From positions 62,001 through 126,000 of the forward strand of contig JABANN010000002.1 in assembly GCA_013115125.1 (NCBI GenBank): a stretch of 64,000 nt of DNA. The letters run 5' to 3'. The notes beneath the pieces are model-generated. The model worked only from the letters and a program-made list of their open reading frames with translations. It did not search any database and was not told the DNA's origin. This DNA is from Perkinsus olseni. Taxonomy: Eukaryota > Perkinsozoa > Perkinsida. This document shows, piece by piece, positions 1 to 9,459 of the stretch (positions are counted from its first letter, which is position 1; every line of letters starts with the position of its first letter). The position numbers and the translations under genes were made by a program.

Positions 1-675
1 TCGTCCAGGCGACTGATGCCGTCGGTGCAGTGGTCCGCACCCTGCATACGCCGGGCCGATCGGGCGAAGGCCAGAGCCTTGGCAGCTACTGGAGAGAGCT
101 TATCCTGCACGAAGGACGCAGCTTCGATCCTCGGCCAGGGCACTTTTCCTTACGGGATTCTGCTGATCTTCCACCTTTTCCTTGTTCTCTTCCTGTTGTT
201 CTTCATGCCACAGGCAAGTGAGAACGATGCCGCACTGCGACTGATGAATTTCTCTCTTGTCCCTGCATAAAAGATACCACCCCTGCAACAACGGCAGTGG
301 CTGCTCACTTATTGAAGGTTGGCTCGATGCTTCCGTCAGTTTCATCGAGACAGTCATTGAGCTGAGCCCCACAGTGGCTCTCCATGCATTGGACGTTGAA
401 GTAGCGTCCTTGTCCGTAGGCGACCTCGGATACCTGTCGGAACGGAAGTGACGGACCCTTCTTTCCAGCGGACGCGCGCACTTACCGCTGCGATCGGCCA
501 GGCCATCATGCGACTTTCGCTGGAAGCCTGAAAACAGGAGTGGACCCGAGGCGGATATCTTTCGACCTACTCTTGAGCCTTCTTCGACTAAAGATACGCC
601 GCTCGAGGGAGGCTGCTGGGACGTCTGAGAGAGCCCGCTTCTCACTGCTTCGGTCGGAGAGCCGCTTCCCTTACC
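1..675 (-). CDS. Multi-exon hypothetical protein, 3' end cut by the window edge
   Basis: Unrecognised gene. One continuous reading frame is obtained by joining exons 624-571, 527-486, 433-309, 262-154 and 104-1 on the minus strand; an upstream exon ends at 675. All introns are GT-AG and short: 625-674 (50 nt), 528-570 (43), 434-485 (52), 263-308 (46) and 105-153 (49). The joined product has a Ser/Gln-rich start, then MMAWPIAAVSEVAYGQGRYF, a Cys-containing stretch (CMESHCGAQLNDCLDET), a Glu/Gln-rich stretch and DKLSPVAAKALAFARSARR. The evenly spaced cysteines suggest an extracellular or lumenal domain, but no family is recognised. The true start and the 3' end are not resolved. The consistent splice phases make a real gene likely; the function is unknown. 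Confidence 0.6.
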
Positions 676-832
676 TGGATGGATCCACGGAACTGGCGAG
701 AGCTGCTGCTGCTGTTGCATCGAGCCTGATGACAGGAGGAACTATCAGGCGTGAGCCCACAATAGTCGGCTGATAGAGTCCAAGCGTGAAGGGAGACGCA
801 TACTGCTGAGCAGCTTCTACAGGACTACTCCC

Positions 833-959
833 GGTGTTCATTACACTGCCGTCTCTCCTCAGTTTCAATAGGAGAGCTCCCAGGATCGCCTTCTGCACGT
901 CAAATGCAATCCTGGGAACGCTGATAAGGCTCAGGAGAGACAGCAGTGTATTGAACACC
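833..959. repeat. Long imperfect inverted repeat (hairpin)
   Basis: The arms at about 833-888 and 906-959 are inverted copies at roughly 80% identity, starting GGTGTTCATTACACTG on the left and ending in the complement on the right, with a loop of about 17 nt. It lies in the 5' region of the minus-strand gene at the window start. It could be a foldback element or a structured transcript. Confidence 0.6.
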
Positions 960-1318
960 GCCAGTACTATCGGGTTCTACCTCAGAGCCGAGGGCAAGCA
1001 AAGCCAGGGCGGTGATGGCTGTGCTCATAAAGTTGTAGTGAAAGAAAGGTAATAGCTACAACGGAGCAGCGTGAGGAAGACAGTCACTTTGGACCTTCAC
1101 AGATGTAGAAGATACTCCACGCTGCTACAAGTGATCCCACCAAGCGAAGGTATGCTCCCAAACTTGTACGAGGTTCGTGCTACGATGTGATGCGACCGAC
1201 GCGAATCCTGCGCTGAAAAAAGCGCGCGCCCAGCCGATCGATTATCTGCGCAGTTTCGTTTCCGAGACACGAGTCACGGAGAACTCGTCAGAGGGCATTT
1301 CTGAGACAGCTGTTCAGA

Positions 1319-2605
1319 ATGTCTGCTGCCCGTCCTCATCTCCCGACCGTCATCACCTTCTACCTCTACCTCTTCCTAACGCCTGAAGATTCGAAGGTTC
1401 TCGCAAGCCCTGTAGTTGAGGCTGGTCTGTATCAGGGTGAAGTTGATGGTATTGGTACACTGCGAAGTATCGAGATGAACGTCACGCAAGGAGGGGCCTG
1501 GCAGGAAGATCTTTTAATTACGATGGCCCTCACTGGTCTAACGCCCGAGGGAGTGCTTGAGGTCGCCCAAGTGCCCAGAACACGTTGGCATAACTATAGC
1601 TCGAGCTATATCTCGATGTGGAGGGTGGAGCTCCGCCCGGGTTTTCTCGAGAAGCCCGATACGTGCTACCACCCTGAGCACTTCAATGTAAGGGTCAGCC
1701 GGAGTATTCGATCTTCCTTCACTACGTTCTCGGTCCCGAGGGAAGCACGCGAGCATCCACAGTGGTCACCAAGGATGAGACTGTGTGCTGTCTCTGGCGA
1801 CTGGTATCTGTTCTTGGGCAGTCGTTGTCAGGAACGTAAGCCACAGCACACCGCCAACCTTCCCGTTCTCATGAGGAGAGTAGATCGCAGGCCCATTACG
1901 GCGATTGACGGTCAATCTCGTCGGCCCAGCATTAGAGAGAAGGTTGCGTCCCCGGTTACTGTTGATGTGATACCCTCTAGCAACGAGGAAACCGAAGAGC
2001 CAATGGACATTCACGAAGCCTCCGAGGGTCATCCATTTCTCCCGGCCGGACAACTGCCGGTTGGATCATTACTGTTGTACGGAGAGACCGACAGGATCCA
2101 CGCGGTGGATTTCGCGATCCAGCCTGTGTCTGGAGTTCTCCTTGGCCAACTCACTCTCGCTGCCTCGGGACCTCCTGCCGAAGCCCAGAGATACTTCCGC
2201 TATCAACCTGATAGCGGAGGGAACGTCCTTACCCTTCCCCCGGTGCCTTTCCTCGAGGGCGATCGTGATGGTTGTTATGTGCTCTCGGGGTTTGCGGACT
2301 CTACGGCAGAGGCTGAGCTGGAGGCCTCCCTCGCAGCAGCCGGCCGGGTTTTCGGTATCAACAGTCTAAGTGTGAGAACAATCGTGCTACAGAGACTGAG
2401 GGGCAGTTTATTCGTTCTCAACTTGGGAACGCGGGCGTCCGATTCTCACAAACCGGATTTCAAGGCTCACCTTGAGTACGCGCAGACGACGACTCCTAAA
2501 AGTCGGATTGGTAACGATGCCGCGCCGGCGGAAGTGCACCGAAAGAGTAAGCGCCCATCGAGTGGCCCCCGAACAGTTGAAGGATCGAAGGAAGCAAGAT
2601 CGTAG
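1319..2605 (+). CDS. Intronless hypothetical protein, probably secreted (428 aa)
   Basis: A single open frame from an ATG at 1319 to TAG at 2605. The N-terminus has a hydrophobic run after a short basic stretch (TVITFYLYLFL, about residues 10-20), compatible with a signal peptide. The body is of mixed composition with several Cys and Trp residues, an acidic linker around residues 220-235 (SSNEETEEPMDIHEASEG) and a basic, Ser/Lys-rich C-terminus (KSRIGNDAAPAEVHRKSKR). No known domain is recognised; it may be a lineage-specific surface or secreted protein. The lack of introns contrasts with most neighbours but is shared with the protease copies at 44-55 kb and the gene at 57.3 kb. The length of the open frame at about 50% GC makes it a convincing gene; the function is unknown. 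Confidence 0.7.
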   Translation: MSAARPHLPTVITFYLYLFLTPEDSKVLASPVVEAGLYQGEVDGIGTLRSIEMNVTQGGAWQEDLLITMALTGLTPEGVLEVAQVPRTRWHNYSSSYISMWRVELRPGFLEKPDTCYHPEHFNVRVSRSIRSSFTTFSVPREAREHPQWSPRMRLCAVSGDWYLFLGSRCQERKPQHTANLPVLMRRVDRRPITAIDGQSRRPSIREKVASPVTVDVIPSSNEETEEPMDIHEASEGHPFLPAGQLPVGSLLLYGETDRIHAVDFAIQPVSGVLLGQLTLAASGPPAEAQRYFRYQPDSGGNVLTLPPVPFLEGDRDGCYVLSGFADSTAEAELEASLAAAGRVFGINSLSVRTIVLQRLRGSLFVLNLGTRASDSHKPDFKAHLEYAQTTTPKSRIGNDAAPAEVHRKSKRPSSGPRTVEGSKEARS

Positions 2606-3350
2606 TTGAGTGAATTTCAGTGATTGCGGATGGCGGGCTATACCACAACTTCCGTAACATCGGACCCAATGAAGGACGCCTATCTCTGCGCCAAGTGAAG
2701 GGAGCTACCTCTTTGCATTAAAGTATCATCAGAGTATGTATAAAACTTTTATATTAAAGCGGGTCTCTATCGTAGTTACTACCTATATTTCTATTTATAT
2801 CTATCTCTAGTTCTATCTACAGGTCCCTGTATAACCTCGGAAGTGTAGAGAACTAGCGGTTGTCTGCCACTGCTGCCCTCCGGAACAACAGCCAGCCAAC
2901 CGTTCTCGGCAACCCATATTTCATCAGAGTTATCGCTATTGCTGCCAGCGGCCGTGTGTCGTCAATATTTGGTCTTTTCCGATGTATAACATGAGGACGA
3001 TTAGTGTGCTAATGAGTGTTGTTCGTGTTATGTTCATCGTTGTTGCGTACAGAGTTTGTCTCGCACCCTCACTGAGACCGAGGTCCTGGTGATTATTGCA
3101 TGTGGCATCATAGTGGTGGCCTCATTATTGCATGTGGCATCATAGTGGTGGCCTCATTATTGCATGTGGCATCATAGTGGTGGCCTCATTATTGCATGTG
3201 GCATCATAGTGGTGGCCTCATTCTCCTTAAAGAGTGTATTGTGCCCCATTGTGTGAAAAACTTTGTTGGACGTATCGTGTCCATCACTTTACTGATAATT
3301 ACTTCGAACTCGAACCCATCACTGTAAAAACTACGCATGAAACACCACTG
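2606..3350. other. Intergenic spacer with AT-rich tract and minisatellite
   Basis: No gene is seen. 2725-2825 is AT-rich with repeated TATCTAT-like words. 3093-3220 holds a perfect tandem repeat described separately. The two flanking genes end towards each other here (plus gene ending at 2605, minus gene ending at 3351). Confidence 0.6.
3093..3220. repeat. Tandem repeat, 32-bp unit x 4, perfect copies
   Basis: Four identical 32-bp units beginning TTATTGCATGTGGCATCATA fill 3093-3220 exactly. Identical copies suggest recent expansion. The unit is non-coding and sits between convergent genes. Confidence 0.97.
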
Positions 3351-4309
3351 TCAAACGCCAGAGCCTAGTTTCTTCGCCTCCACCCTCAGCGCCTTCAGCT
3401 GCTTCTTCTGAGCGTCGTTCAACTGCGACTTCTCTGCCGTGCTCATCCTCTGGCCCTTCACGACCTCTTGCTCGGATATCGTTGAGTAGTACTTCTCCCA
3501 TTGCGCTACGAATTGCTTCAACTGAGGATCACTGCATGCTTGCTGAACCTGACAAACCATCATCTCTTCGCCATTCGACCGTCTGGAAGGCCCAGAGGTC
3601 GTCCCGCAGAGCTCGCTCTAGTCTCGATCTCATCCGCTATGGTTCTTCCAACAGGATTTCAGAAACTCTGCAGAATAACACACTCCTGTTCCGAGGGGTA
3701 ATCATTTCCAGGCATCCTTCAAAAGAAGAATACATTCGCACCTCCTGTGCCCTCAACCGTCACAGCGTAATGTGATTTAGAGACAGCTCTGCTATTGCGG
3801 CGATCACTCTGTCCCCGTAACTATCCCAGAGCTAGCCTGCTGTTTTGTATATCTCCTAAGCAGATATTTCCCCAACACTAATATGGTTCAGAAAAAAGTA
3901 AGCATGGCAATTCCAACTGAGGTACTCAAAAGTGTCACCGGGACCAAGTCCGGCGAATCCACCAGCGATGTCTACCGTTTTTCCATCAATACTCCCCAAT
4001 CCATACCGCCCGTTAGTAAGCGCTCGAACTCTGCAATCTTCACACGAGATTTTACAGACTACATCAAAGGAATCAGAGCGAGAAGCTCCTGTGCGAGTCA
4101 CTCTTCGCGCGGGAAGAGGCGCTTCCGGATTCACTTCACCGTCGAACAGGGAAAAGAAGACCGCGGAGGCCCACCAATTGTATCCTAAATTCCTTCTTCA
4201 CATAAGCGTCTCCCAGACTCCGCATGACGGTGGGAAGCTTGGTCCGGTGCAACCTGAGAATCCTCCGGTAGAGCTCGAGAGACTGGTCTCGTAAAAACCT
4301 GTTTTGCAT
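3351..4309 (-). CDS. SDHAF3/ACN9-like LYR-motif protein (succinate dehydrogenase assembly factor), two exons
   Basis: Exon 1 (4309-4175) starts MQNRFLRDQSLELYRRILRL and carries the LYR tripeptide followed by LGDAYVKKEFR, the signature of the ACN9/SDHAF3 family, mitochondrial matrix proteins that protect or mature the iron-sulfur subunit of complex II. Exon 2 (3548-3354, stop at 3351) continues with CSDPQLKQFVAQWEKYYSTI and a helical C-terminus (EKSQLNDAQKKQLKALRVEA), matching the family order of QF-x2-EW-x2-Y followed by a final amphipathic helix. Joining at a GT donor (4174) and CAG acceptor (3549) keeps the frame and gives a protein of about 110 aa, the usual family size. The intron of about 626 nt is much longer than the typical 50 nt here and contains no recognisable gene. 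The exact splice sites are my choice; the family call rests on the conserved motifs. Confidence 0.72.
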
Positions 4310-4592
4310 TGGAAAAAACAACCTGAGGGCAGAAGGGCTGCCCTGGACGAGGCAACCACTCCCCCCAGCCAAGCACTTGCAGGAGGGCTTAGCACAACCG
4401 TCCGCTGCTGAGAGTTGCCGACCGACGGTAAAGAAGAGACCACCTCCCACTGGGAGGCTTCCAGGCAGGAATCACTCAGCAAGGTGTTCCTACTGAACGA
4501 TCCAGTCTGAATCAGCAGAAGGGCGCTTCCTGATGATAATCCGCGTGACTGGTACGCAAGGCCATGGTTGTACAATGAGAAACATTCCTACT

Positions 4593-5725
4593 CTAGTCAA
4601 CTCTGTAATAGGTTAGTTGCCCGTTACGAACGACAACAATATCACCACCATTGCAGCTCAGACCGAGTACCTCGCCGCCCAGCTCCGCCTCTTTCGCCTG
4701 ATCACATTGTCCGCTCGGGGACATGCTCTCGCCCACCACGGGATGCTTGAAAACGTTAACAACCGATCCCGGCTTCGACTCAACCGCGTAGAACAGCCCT
4801 TGCGGGTCTCTGCTGCCCATCTGAGAAACAAGATACTCTCCCATTGACAGGAGCTGTCCTGCCCCCTTACCACAAACTTTCTAGCCTCCCGAGCGTCAAC
4901 GATATACGCCATTCCCGGCCAATAAGAAGTCACTTGCAACTTCTCATCCACAATGCAGAGATCTTCCTCGCCGATCGCTATTCCGAGGACGTCCCCGTCG
5001 GTCGTGAGGCACCGAGCGAAGTACCCGAGAGAGGCGACGGAAACCTCGCCCGAAGTGTGGACCGTCGTGATGTAAACCTCGTCCTTGTTCCGGTCAGACA
5101 TCTCCACACCATCAGCACAGTAACCTGTGGTAACCAGCTGAACCGAATCCTCATTAAAAACGATTTGCCCGGGCAAATCTTTGAATACCAACTCTTTCGT
5201 AACTTCCGCATGATCAGCGGACAGGGCGACGAACGTCACCACGCCCCTTTTCTCGACGAAAGCGGAGCACACCAGGACCGTCCCAGCGAGCGTCTCAAGG
5301 CAGCCATGCAACAGGTCGAACGGCCGAGGCAACTCAATCGTCCTTCCGGCGACCCAAAGTTGCCCCCCAGTCAGCAGGACCATAGGGCCCGCCAGACTCC
5401 GGCACGCCCCAAGGATCCTCGACGACCCCATAACGCCGAACGGTGAAGTCAGACCGGCTTCGGGCGCCTTCAAGTCGAAGCCGAAGACACGTTTAGTGTC
5501 GAAAAAGTAGACCATGTTGTCCATTGCGACGGCCCGGTTAAGTCGGGAGGCGCTCATCACTTCCAACTTGCCATAGCGCGGGGCGGCCTCGGTGAGGTCC
5601 AGGGAGATGGCGGTTTCGTAGACGAGCTTGGCGACCCCTGGCTGATGCTTGTACACATTGAAACTCCTGTACCCGCGTACTTCATCACTCGGAGCTTCGA
5701 TGGAGTGGGAGACAATTGCTGACAT
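4593..5725 (-). CDS. Hypothetical repeat-like (beta-propeller-like) protein, about 371 aa, with a 17-nt intron or a frame error
   Basis: Starts at ATG 5725 and is open to about 4871. A different frame then continues to the stop at 4593. The switch occurs at the 17-nt string GTAAGGGGGCAGGACAG (4854-4870), which begins GTAAG and ends CAG. Removing it joins ...REARKFV to LLSMGEYLVSQMG and gives 372 codons including the stop. Alternatively one missing G in the G5 run would also restore the frame. The protein has many short beta-type segments (MVYFFDTKRVFGFDLKAPE, GQLWVAGRTIELPRPF, GEVSVASLGYFARCL, GGDIVVVRNGQLTYYRV) recalling WD40/PQQ-like propeller blades, but no clear family signature. It ends close upstream of the SDHAF3-like gene on the same strand. 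Function unknown. Confidence 0.7.
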
Positions 5726-5923
5726 TTAATATGGGAATACCTATGCCTGCGCACGATGGCCTAACGGGTGCGCACCAGCCCACCGAACATAAGACCCCCG
5801 GTTCAAACCACACTAACGCGTATTTCAAGCAGCACCATCCTTGAAAAGTTTCATCATCAATCACGCCCCTCGACAACATGGAGAAGCATGGCCTCCTCTC
5901 CTTCCACCACCGATCGACGACGA

Positions 5924-6096
5924 TCAGTCGTCCAAATATGCATCATCCAAGTCGAAGTCTCTACACCGGCCGGGAGCTATGGCGGCCAAGGGCGGGCAGA
6001 TCTCGCACAGACTCTCTAAGAAGACGACTTCGCGCGCCACGAAATTCGAGCAGACTGCATCGCTTACCTGCAACCCTCGCGTATGAACTGCCATAC
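5924..6096 (-). CDS. 3' exons of a hypothetical protein
   Basis: Two short exons (6096-6068 and 6015-5924) read YGSSYARVAESLCEICPPLA and onward to an acidic end, DFDLDDAYLDD, before a TGA. They are joined across a 52-nt GT-AG intron (6016-6067) that contains the recurrent motif GAATTTCGTGGCGCGC. A TTTCAG acceptor lies just upstream of 6096 and a possible donor at about 6175. More 5' exons are expected but were not found. No family is recognised. The support is splice-phase consistency and a sensible C-terminus. Confidence 0.45.
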
Positions 6097-6199
6097 CTGA
6101 AACTAGCGTGTCTAATTTTCCTCAGAAGAGCAAGATATGGGGCAGCTCGATCAGAACAAAATCGACCGCCCTCACGAGCAACTCGTTAGCGAAGAAAGT

Positions 6200-8990
6200 T
6201 GGCTTATACAAGCTTAGATTCATGTTTCTGTTTCTGTAGATTCAGAAAGTTGGCTTAGATACACCCCCCCCGCAAACTCTTAGCATACACGATGCGCAAC
6301 TCTTAATTCATCGAAGAGGCCGAGTTTCGCTCTGATTTTTGAATGCCTTAGGAGCGCCATGTTTCGATCTAGGGCTTCGAGGGGTATGTGCCCTACAAAA
6401 CGACTGACGTAACCCCACCACGTCCATCTCAGGTCGTCCAAGGCTTTCTTGGACCATCGCCGTCCAGAATCCTGCAGTACGTGAACTGCCAGCGGCCGAG
6501 CAGCAGGCAACTGAGAGATCATTACGTTGGAAAAACTCGAGTAAACTCCCCGGCCAGCAAAACACCCATCTTAATGCAATCACCGGTTCGGCCTAGTTCG
6601 CGTTTCTGATGGAAAAACAGTCAATCTTAGCGAATCCCGACCATAATCAACCCAAGAGGGCCTAAGCGTGGCCCAAGACGGGTATACGCCAATAAAAGAG
6701 ATTAAGTTTAGGGCGAACTCCCTGCGAGCGGAAGCTATCCCAACCTTCTAGGGCGCCTCAGATACGACGGCATAGACATGCGTATAAGTTTCTCGCACTT
6801 ACAGTTTCCACAGCGAAGGTTCTCGCCACGTCTGGCGGAGCAACCCGTGCAGGCTGAGTCAATGTGAAATGGGAGAGGCAATGTGCGAAACGTACGTCTG
6901 TGAAAGAGAGAGCTTCGCAAAACGGTCGACTGAATCTCACCATTGCCGCGGAGTAGAAGTAAAGTTCACTTCACACTCACTTAGTGAGCGATACGGACCG
7001 ATCTTATAGAGTGAACGATCACGATCGGCGGACTGAACCGTCCGGTCGCCGCATCCTAACACCATCCGATTTTCGCTCTGCTTCACGCGTTTGCCAGGTA
7101 AGCAAGCACTACTTCCGTCTCTGAGACGGTCGTGTCGTTCTGATACGGCGTCTCAGAAGGACACGGACTATGGTACGGCCGATGGAGAGAAGGAGTAACA
7201 ACTAACCTTCATTGAGAGTTGCATGGCAGTGGACAAGAGAGACGTCTCCCTTCTCGCAGCTTCTAATGCACTCCAGCATCAGGCTCCGACTCCGAATGCT
7301 GAACCCTCCATTACCGACTGAAAGCCCTAAGGGTCTGTATCGAGTCACGCTGGCAGCGACACACAGCCGAGATTCATTCGACGGTCGCTCGCTATTGAGC
7401 TCAAACACTCAGACAATCTACTGAATGCTCTGATACATAAGGTCCAGCGCAATATATAAAATATTGTTATAGATTTCAGAGAGCCCTTCTAGATCTTTAT
7501 ATCTCCAAAAAAACTTTCAAAAATATTTTTATCAGCCCTACGACATGCCCTGCGCGAGATCGTCTTGTCTCATTCATCTACTTTTTTCATACCACACCCC
7601 GACCAACAAATGAAGTATTCACGCCCCGCCCACATTCACAATGAAAAGCTATTACCGATGCTTCCACGGTGCTCCTATGAAATCATACTCCTGGAAGGCG
7701 TCCAAGTCGCCACTTCCACACATCACACTGTCCGACTGGAATACCAATACTTTATCGGCGTCTGAGTCAAGGGTGGCCGTCAGTGAGCAGAGACACCTGT
7801 TAGTTTCTTTATATTCACATAAAATCGTTCAGCAGTGCTACAGCACGTTCGAAAGACTGAAAGAGGCTGTTGTGTGTGTTCGGGAAAGACGTGTAAAGAA
7901 GGTCAATAATTCCGAGTGTAACCAGAGACAACCGTTAGTCCCACTTGATGGTTCAATTGCCTCCCAGAAAAAGGTGTTGAACATTATCTTGTTGATGGTG
8001 TCGTGGTTGAATACCCAAGGGACGGGACGTATGAGCAACTAAAACCATACACAGCCGTGCACAAACGAAGGAGGTTAGCGGGCAAAACGCGTGAAACCGT
8101 TCAACGGCAATAACGATGCGATGCGCCTAGCTTAGTCGTTTGACACAACGGAGGGTCCTCGTCGTGATAAAATACACATCCCAAATGGTGTGAATCTAGC
8201 ACTCATCTCATCAGAATCTCAAGGTTTCTTTACTCGAGAAAGCTCTGCTACCTTCGCAATCATTTCCGGGATATGCAGAGCTCACTGCCCGTCCGCTGAC
8301 CACCTTACTACCCTTCGTTCGGCTCTCACACCCTCAATGACGTCCAAGCCGGAGGACAACCATAAAGCGGTCTAAAAATCGCAGCATTTCGCACCGACTC
8401 CGCCGGCTTCACAGACTTCATGCGAAGTGAGGATTTGCATCGACCATCGCCCACTGAGGTGCTCATTAACGTTGGCCAGGACTGAGAGGAACTGAGAAAC
8501 ACCACGATCAGAGACCTTCATCCTGCCCCTTACTTCGATGCGCAAACGATCAAGCTGGGCCGCAAAAAAGACAGTGCAGGGCACCTCTGAACATAGGCTG
8601 AGCGAGGGCGCCTTTACGAAGATTCAGACATGAAATTTGGTTATGCGTCGTTTTAGGGTTATTATTGACGGAGAGGCGTCTGGAAGGTGGTGTGTTGCGG
8701 AGACTGCGTGTCTAGACATCTTACTCGATGGAGTTTTACCCGAGATATGGAGAACACCCTCCATCTTGACTACTGGTCGTCGTATTAGAGCCAACCTGTG
8801 CGTACTATTGATATTCAACAGTGCACGATGAATTCATAATACTCTATTATAACCGTAATATTAGACCATATTATCCTCAATTATCCGACGCTCGTGTCGG
8901 GCAACCCTGTTAAAGTCGCACCCATCTCTCGGACGAGAACGAAAGGGAAACGGTGACCACACATAGCATGGCCTGCCCTAGGATGAAACA
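6200..8990. other. Gene-poor region, no supported gene
   Basis: Only short, mutually overlapping open frames occur here. One minus-strand frame at 6280-6522 (WSKKALDDLRWTWWGYVSRF) has protein-like composition but cannot be placed in a family. No repeats beyond short AT-rich runs (7440-7530) were seen. Confidence 0.4.
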
Positions 8991-9000
8991 AGTCTTCATT

Positions 9001-9375
9001 CTAATACCCACGGTTATCGTGAGAATTCGTAGTAGCGCGAACCGGTCGATGAAGCACTTCCTCGACTACCTCTTGAGACTGCCTGGTCTCTGTGATTACC
9101 GCTACACAACATACATCTCCTATTTCTCCCTCGGTAGTGTGCACAGCCATTCGGGTTGGAGTACTTGTTGCAGACCTCCTCACCATGGATCCAGTGAAGC
9201 TCATTGCGGTGACCGGAGCACGAAGAAGATCCTCGGACGGTCGGGGAGCTGTTCGTACGAGTAAGTACTCCCGCTGCTTGGCCGCTGCATACATGTGCGT
9301 TGTGACGATCAATACCGTTGCAACGAATATAGCAAAACCACAGAGAAGAGGTACATAGCCGGGTGTCTTGCGCAT
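9001..9375 (-). CDS. Small hypothetical membrane protein (124 aa)
   Basis: The frame from ATG 9375 starts MRKTPGYVPLL and has one strong hydrophobic segment (CGFAIFVATVLIVTTHMYAA, residues about 12-31) followed by a polar region. This suggests a single-pass type II or signal-anchored protein. A GTGAGG donor near 9192 could end a first exon, in which case the downstream residues would differ. An overlapping Cys/His-rich frame on the same strand is discussed under rejected items. No family is recognised. Confidence 0.35.
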   Translation of the reverse strand: MRKTPGYVPLLCGFAIFVATVLIVTTHMYAAAKQREYLLVRTAPRPSEDLLRAPVTAMSFTGSMVRRSATSTPTRMAVHTTEGEIGDVCCVAVITETRQSQEVVEEVLHRPVRATTNSHDNRGY

Positions 9376-9459
9376 GACGTGTAACAAGAAATAAGACTAC
9401 AACAGGGCTGTCGCTTCCCCTGTCACTATCACCACCGAAACACTCCACCATTAGGGATG

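Noticed and set aside
4600-5446. Plus-strand frames opposite the gene at 4593-5725
   Set aside because: Shadow frames; the minus-strand product has better composition and an ATG start.
6280-6583. Minus-strand frames with WTWWGYVSRF recalling the C-terminus of some LINE reverse transcriptases
   Set aside because: No catalytic or other conserved reverse transcriptase motif is present and the similarity is a few aromatic residues only.
9014-9451. Cys/His-rich minus-strand frame resembling a retroelement nucleic-acid-binding knuckle
   Set aside because: The spacing does not match a standard zinc knuckle, no other element part was recognised nearby, and another frame on the same strand has a better membrane-protein start. 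Not called as an element.
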